A stretch of 64,000 nt of DNA, from the NCBI RefSeq assembly GCF_036711975.1, contig NC_091968.1, forward strand, positions 18,290,001-18,354,000, written 5' to 3'. This document shows positions 20,601-31,809 of this stretch, one piece after another (the stretch's first letter is position 1; every line of letters starts with the position of its first letter). The position numbers were made by a program, and so were the translations under genes. The notes beneath the pieces were generated by a model. That model saw only the letters and a list, made by a program, of their open reading frames with translations. It was not told the DNA's origin and searched no databases. The DNA comes from Onthophagus taurus. Lineage: Eukaryota; Arthropoda; Insecta; Coleoptera; Scarabaeidae.

Positions 20601-21161
20601 TGAATCTTAAAACATGATTTTCATCGTTAAAGAAAAGCCAAAAAAGTGTGAACGTTCTAAAATTAAAACTGAAAAGATAAGATTATAAGAATTTATGAGG
20701 GAAGCTTAGAAAAAGTTAACTTACTAATATAAAATTCTGAAATTGTTGAAAAACTAAAAAATTATTGAGAGTCCATCTGGTGTGTAAGAACATCTATCGA
20801 GGACTGAATGTGAAGAACCACATGGCGTACAAGTACAGTTTAGCCACAGAATAATACAGAAACGACAGCGCTGTCGGCTTCTTTGATGTTGGAGGTGTAC
20901 AGATTCGCCATCTTGTTGGTAGTTAACAAAGCAAATGATTTGGCGCCTTTTTTTGTTTAGTTCTTTTGCAGCTGATTTACAGACACGGAAATTAAAGCTG
21001 TATTTTAGGTGGTAAATCATGTATTATTTACAATACTTAACTTAATATTATTTACATTATAACTACGTTTGTTTTGTTTTAACATTAATGATCTCACTTA
21101 TATAACTACCATCAAGGTGGCGGCCGAGTTTCACATTTAAAGGGCAGTTTCGTTTCTGTAT
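20601..21161. other. Unassigned interval
   Basis: No recognisable coding motif on either strand. It may be PLE or LINE non-coding sequence. Confidence 0.4.
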
Positions 21162-21770
21162 TATTCTGTGCCAGGGTAGTGTGTTGGGTCCGTTGCTCTT
21201 TTCGATTTTTATTAATGCCGTCACCCACTGTATTTCTTGTAATTATCATGTGTATGCTGATGACCTCCAAATTTACACTACGACAACTATTGATGATTTT
21301 CCGGAAGCAATTGCACGTCTTAATCATGACCTTTCCAATATTTTGGATTGATCCAAACGTTATGGCCTTAAATTAAATACTGCTAAAACTCAAGCAATTG
21401 CGTTTGGCAGTCGACCTTTACTGGCAAAGCTGAATGATTTTTCATCCATTCACTTAATGCTTGACGGAGACATTATTCAGCTGTCAGACACGGTTAGAAA
21501 CCTTGGGGTGGTTATGGATTCTACAATGTCCTGGAAACCTCAAATTCAATCCGTCTGCAGAAAGGTCTATCATTGTTTCCACTCACTGAAAAGTCTCCGT
21601 TGCTTCCTTCCTCCCATGATCCGTCGTAATCTTTGTTTTTCCCTGATTTCCCCCCATATTGATTATGCTGACACGGCATATCCTGATCTTTCGGTAACAC
21701 TACGAAACAAACTGCAAAGACTTCAAAACAACTGCATACGGTATATAACAATTTTATACGGTATATAACA
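21162..21770 (+). pseudogene. LINE reverse-transcriptase fragment
   Basis: The translation runs QGSVLGPLLFSIFINAVTH, HVYADDLQIYTTT (catalytic YADD), RYGLKLNTAKTQAIAFGSR, LSDTVRNLGVVMDSTMSW, CFSLISPHIDYADTAYPDL and LQRLQNNCIRYI. This is the palm-to-thumb part of a CR1/Jockey-type RT. A stop lies at about 21,350 (WI-to-WS position) and both ends are truncated. The last 20 bp (atacggtatataacaatttt) are tandemly repeated at 21,745-21,775. Confidence 0.8.
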
Positions 21771-22269
21771 ATTTTTTGGTGTATATTTTAAATTTTTTCC
21801 GCCATTTTTAAACGAGTTCTGACGTCATCGAAGTTTTTTTTAAATGGAAAACCCCATTTTTTATATCGGAATTTGAAAGAGAATTTTTTTCTAAATATGT
21901 GCAATAAATATTAATGTCGGTTGCATAAGAAAATTTTCGAGAAAAATTAATTTAAAGTTTCATTATTTCCCATTCATTTGATATAAAAAATAGTAGTAGC
22001 CGTGCGTAACCATGGCAACCAAATGTTTTGATTCAAAATTTCCAAGTGTCAAAATTCGATTTGAAACAGAGTATTATGCGTTAATGAGATTATTTTGAGT
22101 AGTATTGTGGAGTTTCTTGTGTTAATTGTTGTTATTCGTTGTTATTTGTTGCTATTTGTTGCTATTCATCGCTATTCGTTGTTACTTTTTTGTTGTTATT
22201 TGATCTTATTGTTTATCTATTATTGGTTATTTTTTATTTATTGACTGTTCGATAAGTAAGAAATTAATA
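21771..22269. other. 5' non-coding part of the following mariner
   Basis: No gene. It contains a run of gttgttattcgttgttattt-type repeats at 22,130-22,200. It probably includes the terminal repeat and leader of the transposase at 22,270, but the partner terminal repeat was not found. Confidence 0.4.
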
Positions 22270-23250
22270 ATGACGCTTACTGAAACTGAAAGAATCGAGA
22301 TTCTTATGATGATTGGTTTCGGAAATAGAGTCCGAACGTATAACGAAGTCCGTGGGTTGTTTAACGAAAAACATCCAAACCGTACTCCAATATCACTATC
22401 GACAATAAGTCGAATTGAGAGTAAATTTCGCGAACTTGGTACGAGATAAACCTAAGACCGTACGTCCATTGGCCTTAAATGAAGAGCGTCAATTGGATGT
22501 CCTGTTAAGTGTAGAGGAAAATCCACATTCAAACATCTCCAATATTGCTGCAAATTAAAATACATCTAGAAGCACAATATCAAGATTTCTTAAGAAAAAG
22601 AAATATCACCCCTACAAAGTACACTTGGTGCATGAGCTTTCCGATGACGATTTTGCTCGACGCGTGCAATTCTGCGAAACAATGACGGAAATATGCTACG
22701 CAAATCCGGAATTTATTAAAAACATTCTATTCTCCGATGAAGCAACACTTTGTTTAAATGGCACCGTCCATAAGCAAAACTGCCGTTATTGGGCAGTAGA
22801 AAATCCCCATTGGAAAGCCGAGGCAAATACACAGTATCCCCAAAAGGTGAATGTGTGGGCTGGAATAGTGGAGAACAGAATTATTGGACCGTATTTCTTT
22901 AACAGAATAGTAGGCGGCCTTCAATTAGAATTAATTCCAAGTTTACTTGCAATTTTTCCAAATGCAGAAGATCCAAATTCACTACATCCCAGAATTTGGT
23001 TACAGCAAGATGGCGCGCCTCCTCATTATGCTCTAGTTGTACGAGAATACCTCAACCAAAAATTTCCCTATCGGTGGATTGGCAGACGCGGACCATGTAC
23101 GCAACTGCACGTGTTCGGAACTGCATATTTGGTGTATCTTCTTCGCATATTGCGGTTTATGAATTACTATGGCGTCATTTATAAAGGAAGTAGTAGATTC
23201 AAAATGTGCTCGGAAGAAAGGTATTAATAGACAACATTGGAAGACTGAAG
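22270..23250 (+). pseudogene. mariner-like transposase, broken and 3'-truncated
   Basis: From the ATG: a MTLTETERIEILMMIGFGN start and NEKHPNRTPISLSTISRI, a DUF4817-like and helix-turn-helix N-terminus; then ENPHSNISNI, STISRFLKKKKYHPYKV, the first catalytic block NILFSDEATLCLNGTVHKQN, YPQKVNVWAGIVENRIIGPY, and the second Asp block WLQQDGAPPHY. The frame slips near 22,440 and has a stop at about 22,556. The third catalytic region is scrambled after RRGPCTQLHV (expected ..GGPxxWPxRSPDLTPLDF). It ends where the next element begins, at about 23,250. Confidence 0.8.
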
Positions 23251-23264
23251 TACAAAGAAAAGAA

Positions 23265-24700
23265 CGGTAATGCATGTTACACATTGTTATTGCATTTTCC
23301 ACGGCCTTTTTTGCAATTATAGGTACTCCTGCAAGAATTTACATTCGCAGTTGATGAATTGTACCCATGGTCATGGTACATTTAAGTGTCCTTCGCTTAC
23401 AATTCCCGATATTCAAATTTTCAAGGACATATTCTATAAAAATGCAAACAAATTGCAACAAGACCAGTTAATTACAAGATTTTGTGTTTGCTTCCCACCT
23501 GCTAGAAGACGTGGCAAGGAAAATAAAAAGTAAAAGGTATGTCGATTGCATATTTTGTTAAAAAACAGGATGGTACAGAAGTGCGTGTATGTAGAGCCGC
23601 ATTTCTCAATATTCTGGGCATCACTAAACACCTAGTTTTGGGTGTACTCGATCGCTTTTATAAAACTGGGAAGGTATTAGAAAACCGAGGCGGTAATCGC
23701 AAAAACCACCTTTATTCTAAAAAGCTAGAAGCTGTAAAGGGTTCATAAAATCACTAAAAGCACTAGAGTCACATTATTGCAGAGAAAAGTCAATTAGACA
23801 GTATTTATCATCGGAACTGAATATCTCAAAGCTTTATAACATGTTTCTTTCTGAAAACACTAACGACGAATTGACAACTATAAAAAAAAGTTACTTTCGA
23901 CACGTTTTTGTTACGTTCTTTAATGTTGGTTTCGGCTCTCCCAAAACAGACGCCTGTTCTACATGCTTAGGTATCAGTGAGAGCCTAAAAATAGAAAAAG
24001 ATACCGAAAAGAAAAACAAATTAAGAACAGATTTGAGAGTACATAAAGCACGAGCAAAAGGTTTTTATCACCTTTTAAACGAGAAAAAGCAAGGATTAAT
24101 GACATTTTCTTATGATTGTCAAAAAAATTTAGTTTTGCCGAAGGTCCCTGATCAAAAAGCATATTACAGTCGTCAGCTATACTGCTATAACTTTTGTGTA
24201 GTCAAAAGGTTCGTCAAAAGACCCACTTCGACAAGAAAATGTTTTCACATACTCGTGGTTAGAAACTGAAAGTCCGAAGGGTTCTAACGAAATAGCATCA
24301 GCCTTATATCATTGTCTAAAACGTAATGAATCGGAAATGACAGGTGTTAACACTGTTCGGTTGGTATCCGATGGCTTTGCCGGCTAAAATAAAAACACTA
24401 TTATTTTGGCAATGGTAATGAAATGGTTACTAGAAGCTCCAAAGCAGGTTATAAAGGTGGAAATAGTGTTTCCTATAACTGGACATTCGTTCATGCCTCC
24501 TGATCGTGTTTTTGGAATGTTGGAAAAAAAGTTCAAAAAAAAAGTGACCATCGTAGATCCCTCGGAATACCATGCTATTTTTCAAGAACAAGGCACTTTG
24601 TTTCTATTTGGACGAGAGTGGTTTGTTCGTAATTGGAAAAGTGCGGCACAAAAAGCTTTATTATTCTGTGGTTTAGCGCATGATCGGGAGATAAGGTAAG
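23265..24700 (+). pseudogene. Relic of an insect multicopy DDE-transposase-like protein
   Basis: Four scraps in order: a start with IPDIQIFKDIFY and ARRRGKENKK; then YFVKKQDGTEVRVCRAAFLN with ILGITKHLV; then FNVGFGSPKTDACSTCLGIS, TDLRVHKARAKGFYHLL, TFSYDCQKNLVLPKVPDQ and AYYSRQLYCYNFC; then VRLVSDGFAG-stop-NKN and FPITGHSFMPPDRVFGMLEK. I have seen this order of motifs (FGSP.sDaCStC, YSRQL..YNF, sDsCgGQNKN, GHSFlpaDRvFG) in a family very abundant in arthropod genomes and usually left unnamed. The acidic and His positions suggest a transposase, but the superfamily is not certain. Multiple frameshifts make it non-functional. Confidence 0.55.
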
Positions 24701-24768
24701 AAAGGGATTTCAATGAAGTTGTACCACTCAAAATACTTTAAATATTTATAAATATAAACGCGTGCAAT

Positions 24769-26432
24769 TAAATAAACATAGTAAAGTGTCTAAAGACATT
24801 GTGATCTAGAGTGTCATTGATGAGTTTATCTTCTTTGTTGAGAATGTTAATGTATAATTCTTCATAGAGATCCATCTCTTTGGACTTATTAATGTTCTTT
24901 AATAGCTTACAATTAACGATCTTAATGTTATGTTTAAATTTACTAATATGTTAATATGACTGCAGAGGTATTTTTGGAAATATGTTCCTTAAATCTGGTG
25001 TTGATATTACGTCCTGTTTGGCCGATGTAGGTTCTATCACAGTCCGGACAATCAATTCTGTAAACACCACTAAGTTCCTCGCTCTTAAATATGTGTTTGT
25101 TATTAATTAAACGATTATGGATTTTATTTCGGGAGACAGAAGCAGGGGTGATGCCAAATTTTCTAAGATTACGTGAAAGGGGGTTAGTGATCGAGGGAAC
25201 GTAAGGTAACACAACAAATCTGGTTTTCAATTTGTGGTGAGGATATATAATTTTATTTAGTTGTGAATTATGTACTTTGTAAGAAATGTTTTGGATGTCA
25301 ACTAGGAAAAAGTCATTGTTGAAACCAATTTTAATTATTTTTTTAACTTCTGAAACAAGATTAATGTAGTTTAGGGGGACATTATATAAACGATTAAAGA
25401 AGAACCTAAAGGCTGCTAATTTGTGTTGATCACATGTAAAGGAGTTCTTTTGAATAATACTATCAGTAGTGGTGGGTTTTCTAAATATGTTGAATTGTAA
25501 TTTATTTAGGATGACATTTCTGTGTATTTGTAGATCTAAGAAGTTAAGTGTTCGATTATTTTCCAATTCTATTGTAAAGTTTAAGTTATTGATATTATTG
25601 AAAATGTTAAAAAGTGCTGATAACTTTGCTGAGTTACCCTCGTAAATAATGAAGATATCATCAACATACCTTGCATAAAATTTGATGTCTCTAATGAAAA
25701 GGTTGTATTTGGTTGAAAAAAGTTCTGTTTCGAATTCGTTCACAAAGATGTCTGAAAGTATACCAGAGATGGGAGAACCCATAGGCAAACCGTCCATCAT
25801 TTTATAAAACTTATTATTGAATGTGAAAAAATTCTGTTTACAAATTATCTCAAGAAGATCAATGAAGCATGAAATTTCTAAAATGTTAAGGTTATTCAGA
25901 TCTTGTGATTTTATAAGATGTTTTTTGACAAGATCTAAAGTTTGTGATATAGGAACATTTGAGTAGAGATTTTTTATATCAAAAGATATTAATTTACAAT
26001 TTTTGTTAGCGTTGAAATCTTTGAGTTTATTAATCAAATCTGAAGAGTTTTTTATGGTGTTAGAAAAAAGAGGGTTAAAATGGTGATAAAGAAAGGTTTG
26101 AGGGATTTTTGAAATTTTACCAGTAGGAGTATTAATATTACCTATGATAATATATAGATAGTTTAATGAGACTCTTTAAACAGGGTATGAGAGGGTTCAT
26201 TTCCATTGAGTTAAAAGAATTGATATTAAATTTTTTCAAGTGGGTCAAATTATTTTTAATTAATTTTTTATGGTTATTATTAAATGTAATCGTGGGGTTT
26301 TTATTGATTTCTGTTATGTTGTTGTCTAAAAAGAAGTCTGAGGTTTTTCTAATGTACAGTTCCTTATCCAAAATAACAATACCCGCGCCCTTGTCTCCAG
26401 TAGTAACGATTAATTTGGAATTTAAACTTTAG
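24769..26432 (-). pseudogene. Penelope-like element PLE-B: RT plus GIY-YIG endonuclease
   Basis: In reading order: LIVTTGDKGAGIVILDKELY (conserved DKG block), ISFDIKNLYSNVPISQTLDL, MMDGLPMGSPISGILSDIFV, FYARYVDDIFIIYEGNSAKL (catalytic YVDD), NRTLNFLDLQIHRN, then the linker and a GIY-YIG module: SGVYRIDCPDCDRTYIGQTG, NINTRFKEH. It continues past a frameshift near 24,950 into a MDLYEELYI-like end. Another frameshift lies near 26,150. The RT-plus-GIY-YIG order is diagnostic for Penelope-like retroelements. About 108 bp upstream, to 26,540, match 20,385-20,540 in inverse orientation. Confidence 0.88.
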
Positions 26433-26540
26433 AGGTTGTCCAATGTGTCGTATTTTGTTGATGATAGATGTTAATTGAATTCTACTCTCTGATTAAAATC
26501 TCGTAATTTGACGGTAACTATTAACTTCCTATTATCTAGT

Positions 26541-26564
26541 TATTATTATTATTATTATTGCTGC
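26541..26564 (-). repeat. (TAA)n 3' tail of the I-type LINE
   Basis: Plus strand gttattattattattattattg: about six or seven ATT units directly at the LINE 3' end. I-factor-like LINEs end in TAA repeats rather than poly-A. Confidence 0.75.
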
Positions 26565-26636
26565 CGGGCTGAGGAGGGCGGCCCCTCTCGTTACCGCGAC
26601 CTATAAGATCTATTGTAACTTTAGCCCTCCAAAGGT

Positions 26637-29508
26637 TTAGGGCAAATGTAGGTCCTTAATGAACCTTAGTATTGTCCTGAGGTCTTGAACCTTTATGTCG
26701 GTAGGTAACAGGGGAGTTTTACCGAAGATGTTGTGCCTTAGACGTCCTCTGGCGACGCAATTGCACAGTATATGTTCAGCAGTTTCTGACTCGTCGTTGC
26801 ATAGTCGACAAGTTTGATCCTCAGCTTGTCCAATGTGGAAGAGGTGGTATTTTAGGGGCACATGGCCGGTTAGGTAGCCTGAGAGCGTTCTTAGATCCCC
26901 TTTGCTGAGGCATAAAACCTCTTTGGTTTTGTTTTGCGACGGAGTTATCATACTCTTCGCTTGTCTGTGACCTGGAAGTTCTTTCCAGCGTAAGGCTATC
27001 TTTGAAGCCTCCCAGTTGTTGATTATTTGTTTTAGGTGGCTTTTTTGTAGTCCACATCCAGGTTGGGGTCCAATGAAGGGCGTGTTTGCTGCCTCTTTGG
27101 CCAGCTTGTCGGCCTTCTCATTGCCCTCAATGTTGCTGTGACCTGGAACCCACCATAGGGTAACATCATTGCCCCTAGCGAGTTCTCTCAGGTTGTTGGT
27201 GCACTCTCTGATCAGTGCGGAGCCACACGTGTAGGCCTGAATTGCCTTTAAGGCGGCCCGACTGTCTGTGAAAATGTTTATGGATGCACCTTTTTGTCCC
27301 TTCTGTAGGTTCAAAGCGGTGCAGAAGTTTATAGCAAGAACTTCTGCTTGGAAAATTGTTAAGTCCGAGCTGAGGGGCAATTTGATGTGGCTATTTGGTC
27401 CACTAATGCCCATGCCTACTCCAGATCTTACTGTCTTTGAAGCATCGGTGTACCAGGCTAGGGCTCCTCTTTTTAGTTGAGGCCCTCCTTTTGCCCAATC
27501 ATCCCTGCTACTAAATATGACCTTATACGGTTGGTTAAAATTGTATTCCGTCGGTATAAGGTCCGTTTTAATTTCAATCAGGTGATTTAGACATGGGTCT
27601 TTGAGGATCTCGAGGTGTCCTCTGAGATTACCCTGCATCAACTTGAGTGAAGAAACTGTTTTCAGTGATAAGGCACTTAAGGCTGCCTCCTTTTGTATAT
27701 ATATGTGGAGCGGTGTGAGACCGAGTAGGGCTTCCAAAGCAGCCGTCGGACAGGATCTCATTGCACCAGTTATGTTAAGACATGTTAACCGCTGGATTTG
27801 TGCCAGCTGTTGTTGAGCTGTCTTATGTTTTGTTTTTGGCCACCAAACCAATGAGGCGTAGGCGACCATGGGTCTGATTATTGCTACGTAGTCCCAATGA
27901 GCCATTCGTGGTTTGAGACCCCAGTTCCTTCCTAGGAGCCTGCGGCAGATCTGGTTTGCCATGATGGCCTTTTTCCTCACCTTATCTAAGTGTGAGTTCC
28001 AGTTTAGTTTACTGTCAAGTATTACCCCTAGGTATTTAGTTTCTGTTTTGAGGTTAATAGTTCTGCTTTCAATGGAGGGTGCTTTTATTTGTAGCTTCCT
28101 TCTCCGAGTGAAAGGGACTATTTCGATTTTATTGGGATTGATGCTGAGCCCATTGCTTCTGCACCAAGTACTGGTGAGTAGTAGGGCTTTCTGCATTAGC
28201 TGAGTTATGATTGAATCATATTTACCTCGGATTGTGATTACCAGGTCATCAGCATACCCTTGTATCTTAAATCCGTTTTTAGTTAGGATGTTCATCAAGT
28301 CATCAACTACCAGGCACCATAATAGAGGTGACAGCACTCCCCCTTGGGGACATACTCTTAGCGCCTTTATAGTCAGCGACTCGCCTCCCAGACTGGCTGT
28401 GATCTGCCGACTTTTCAACATGGCTATACACCACTTGATTGTCGACGGATGTATGTCTTTTACGTTTAAAGCCTTCTCTATGGATTCATATGAGGTGTTA
28501 TCAAACGCACTCTCTATATCTATGAAAGCACAAAGGGCTATTTCTTTGGTTGCAATTGCCTCCTCTAAGGTGCTAGTCAAAGCATGGAGAGCGGTAATTG
28601 TTGATTTTACTTTCTGGTAAGCATGTTGGCTAGGGTGGAGTGGATTTGTGAGAAGCACTCCATTCCTTAGGTATTGATCGATTACCTTTTCCATCCCTTT
28701 GAGGAGAAATGAAGTTAGGCTAATTGGTCTGTACGCCTTGGGGTCCGCGTTTGAACGCCTACCACCTTTAGGTATGAAGACCACCTTTACTTTCCTCCAT
28801 AGAGTGGGTATATAGCTAAAGCTGTAGCTAGGTATATATAGGGATATTATTATTGGGAGAAGTTCTTCTAAGCCTTTTTGCAGAAAGATAGGCAGAATTC
28901 CATCTCCTCCAGGTGATTTTAGGGGCTTGAAATTCGAGATAGCCCACCTTACTCTGTTGGGTGTGAAAATATTCCCAGCTGTGCTGCGAACCCTACCTGA
29001 TGGACGGGTTATGTCCATTACTTCAGGGTCGGCATCTGCATGGGGGCAGACTTTTGAGGAAGGAAAGTATGTACTCAGTAGGAGCTCCAACGATTCCTTA
29101 GCATCCTCTGTATATTTACTGCAATATTCGATGAGGTTTTTCACCTCTTGTGGCGGTGGATCGTCCGATTCACCGGGGAAGTATGCCGAGGCTATAATCG
29201 CCTCTTGCTTACCTCCCGGCGTCGGCAATACCGCTGACATTGCAACCAAGTCCCTAGAGATAAACTGGGTTAATGGTAGGCAGTTTAAAGAAGATTTAGC
29301 GAGTATCGCTGCTCGCGCAGGGCACTCTCCTCTGTGATAAAATAACTTACCTGCTTTTTGTTGATAGTCTTCTGACTATTCCTCCATATACATATGGTTC
29401 CTGAATCAACGCAACATGTATGTTGGGGCTTTGGAAGCCCTTGACCAGCACGTCGGAGGCGCTTTTACAGTGCTGGATGTTGGCCTGGATGAAGCCTACT
29501 CCCGCCAT
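26637..29508 (-). pseudogene. I-type LINE ORF2 (endonuclease-RT-RNase H), one frameshift
   Basis: The start ATG at 29,508 overlaps the ORF1 stop by 13 bp. The endonuclease starts MAGVGFIQANIQHCKSASDV and IHVALIQEPYVYGG. A one-base slip near 29,355 puts the rest in another frame from VAMSAVLPTPGGKQEAI on. RT: KSPGGDGILP, YRPISLTSFLLKGMEK, CAFIDIESAFDNTSYESI, CPQGGVLSPLLW, GYADDLVITI (catalytic YADD). RNase H: WYTDASKTVRSGVGMG, FQAEVLAI, FTDSRAALKAI, WWVPGHSNIEGNEKADKLA, so all four acidic positions are present. A CRLCNDESETAEHILC knuckle closes the protein. A single base keeps it from being intact. Confidence 0.88.
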
Positions 29509-30160
29509 GATTGTTTGGCGGGTGCAATTTTGGGAGCGGCAGTTTTGCCCTTACCCTTTTTTTCGGAACTAACCTTACCTTTACCCTTCTTGGGGTCCTT
29601 GGCGGTTCCGGAAGTTCCAGGTGTTGGTTCGGGTTCTTCCTTCTGTGGCGTAGGCTTGCCGCTCTTTTGCCTCAGGGTGATTTGCCCGAACTTGTAGCTA
29701 ACCTTATAGTTTGTTCTTTTAAGGTTCTCTACGGAGGGATGGTCAACGGACAACGTAAGAAAGGCACTACTGCCTTCGGTCGTCCTTTTGAGCACCCTTC
29801 ATTCGTTGGTGTTCAGACCTTCGTTTTGGCCTTTAACAATTTTTAAAATGCGGCCTGATTTTTCATCCGCACTGTTGGGGAAATAGGCGTTCATGATAGT
29901 CGCTCTAGGTAGCTCCTTTTCATCGATAGCCATTAGGGATGCGCCCTCCCATGGTTGTAGGGTTGGAGTTACGGACTTTATCCAGTCCGCTGTTTCCTGG
30001 TTTTCGCAGTTGACTACCAGCCATCCTGCCTTAAATGTGGTGCCGAGGAACTTAGGCTTGATGTCGCCTTCATGTCCCTCGCTAAGGTCCACAATTCTTG
30101 AGATGATGACCTCTTGAATAGCCTGCATTTGGGGAATCTGCAATACCCATCTTTTTACCT
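29496..30160 (-). pseudogene. I-type LINE ORF1 (DUF4780-like), one nonsense change
   Basis: It encodes KRWVLQIPQMQAIQEVI, FKAGWLVVNCENQETADWI and LKIVKGQNEGLNTNE, then an in-frame TGA at 29,799-29,801 where related proteins have Trp, then RVLKRTTEGSSAFLTLSVDH and a Lys/Pro-rich tail. The domain resembles DUF4780, which occurs in ORF1 of this LINE type and is presumed to bind RNA. The N-terminus is cut at the junction with the Tc1-like element. Confidence 0.7.
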
Positions 30161-31083
30161 TCCAACACCTGCTTGAAGCTCTTGGAGGAAAGGCACTAAC
30201 ACGGGCTCCAGAATAGCGTTTAGGGTGCCCTGAATGAATGTCAAAGGAGACCTCCCACCGTAGCGTATTGCTCCCCACAGCATTACACCATGAGTTTGAG
30301 CCGTGTGGCGACGCTGAACAAACGGTAAATTTTGCCTCTGACCTCTAGGTCGTCTGATCCGTAAACGTCCGTCAGAATTCCATAAGCAAAATCGGGATTC
30401 GTCGCTGAAGACGATAGTTTCCCATTCATGTTTCCAATGTTGTCGGTTTTGGCTCCACTGCAGTCTGGCGTCTTTATGTTGTTAAGTCATAGAAGACGAA
30501 AATAAGGACGATATGAATCGTACTCATAGACGCTCTGCGACCAATTGCTCGTATCCAATTGATTGCAACAGCACGCGTTGGTTCTACTGGGTCTTGTATT
30601 GCACTTCGCCTTAAAAGCCGATCTTCGCGTGCTGATGTCACTCTAGGACGTCCACTGCCTCTACAACGGGTTTCTAATCGTTCTTCCTGCCAATCCATCC
30701 AAGTCCGTCTGATAGTGGCGTGAGATCGGCCCATGCGTCTGCCAATTTCCCGAAACCTTAAACCAGCCTCACGCATCCCGACAATTCGTCCTCTTTCGAA
30801 GGGCTTAAAATGGCGAAAATTTGCACGTCTTCGAACTCGTGGCATTTTTGAGACACTAACTTTACTAATGCAATGACAACAATCACAAACAAACGGCGAA
30901 CTACTCCAAAAAATACTATTCAACAACACGCAATTTCAGGACCTAACAGACAGAGAATTTCTATCAGCTGTGGCAGATGATCGTCAAAATTTAATCATTT
31001 GTTTGTCTATATACAAACAACTGTATCTACATAATTTCAAAGTTCTTCGCCTAATCCTACGGAGTGGTTCATTTCTTTTGAAA
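30160..31083 (-). mobile_element. Tc1-like element, copy 1, proximal part
   Basis: From its ATG at 30,845 the minus strand encodes MPRVRRRANFRHFKPFERG and MREAGLRFREIGRRMGRSH (helix-turn-helix), a GRPR hook, later scraps of the DDE domain, and GVMLWGAIRYGGRSPLTFIQ-like sequence near 30,180-30,290. It is broken by stops and frameshifts. The inverted terminus tggttcatttcttttgaaa ends at 31,083. About 120 bp of the transposase gene are missing between this part and 19,878-20,217. Confidence 0.8.
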
Positions 31084-31809
31084 AGCAGAATAAAAATGGG
31101 TCCATTTAACGTGAGACAAGCGATTATCTCGAAAACGGTTCATTTTACATAAAAATGAACCAAATAAAAGTTGTTCTGTACGAAGGGGGAAACCATATGA
31201 CGATAACATTTTTTGACCTTGACTTTATTTTCAAGGTTATATGAAGGTCACGACCCATTTTTTAAATGGCACCTACATGTTTTATTACAAAATCTGAATC
31301 TGTGGATAAAAGTAAAGTAATAAAAAAAAAATAGAAAAAGATTACTGTGGTTTTGCCAGTACAGCGGCAAAACATTTTTTGGAAAAAATTGAAACTTCTT
31401 CAGAAACAATTAACTAACGTTTATAATCTAGCAAGAACAAATTAGATTTACGAATTTTTAAACATTTTCCTACCCGCTTCGATACATTGTCTTTAATTCT
31501 TAATTCTTAGAATACTATTTAAGAATGCTCAACAAAAAAATCCAGAAGAGGTCTCGTCGGAAATACGTTTGGAAAGACATTTCACCGCCTTTGTCAATTT
31601 GATAATAGAATAACGCATAAAAAACAGGAGTTCGTGGAACTGCTTATGTCGGCATTTTCAGAATATTGCTTTCAGAGACTTAATTGGTTGAATTGTTTTA
31701 AAATGTAACAGATAAAACTAAATTTGCATAAAAACTGCTTGGAAACAAATTCTGAATTAATTCCATCGTTTCACATTAAGGCAAAGTGTTTAAACTAAGT
31801 CATTAAATC
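31084..31809. other. Duplicated spacer between Tc1-like element and mariner, copy 1
   Basis: No gene. 31,084-31,491 matches 45,819-46,210. 31,492-31,799 matches 46,211-46,514 in inverse orientation. An imperfect palindrome ggttcattttacataaaaatgaacc lies near 31,135-31,160. Confidence 0.6.

Larger units (their letters stand above)
26541..30160 (-). mobile_element. I/LOA-type LINE, nearly full length
   Basis: On the minus strand: ORF1, ORF2 (endonuclease, RT, RNase H, C-terminal zinc knuckle), a short 3' UTR and a 3' (taa)n tail. The 5' end joins the Tc1-like element at about 30,160 and the 3' tail joins PLE-B at 26,540. Its two neighbours differ, so the insertion site was rearranged or the element sits at a junction. 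G+C content is visibly higher than in its neighbours. Confidence 0.85.

Noticed and set aside
28927-29337. Plus-strand frames over the I-type LINE (several of 70-137 aa)
   Set aside because: They are antisense shadows of ORF2, which has the full motif set on the minus strand.
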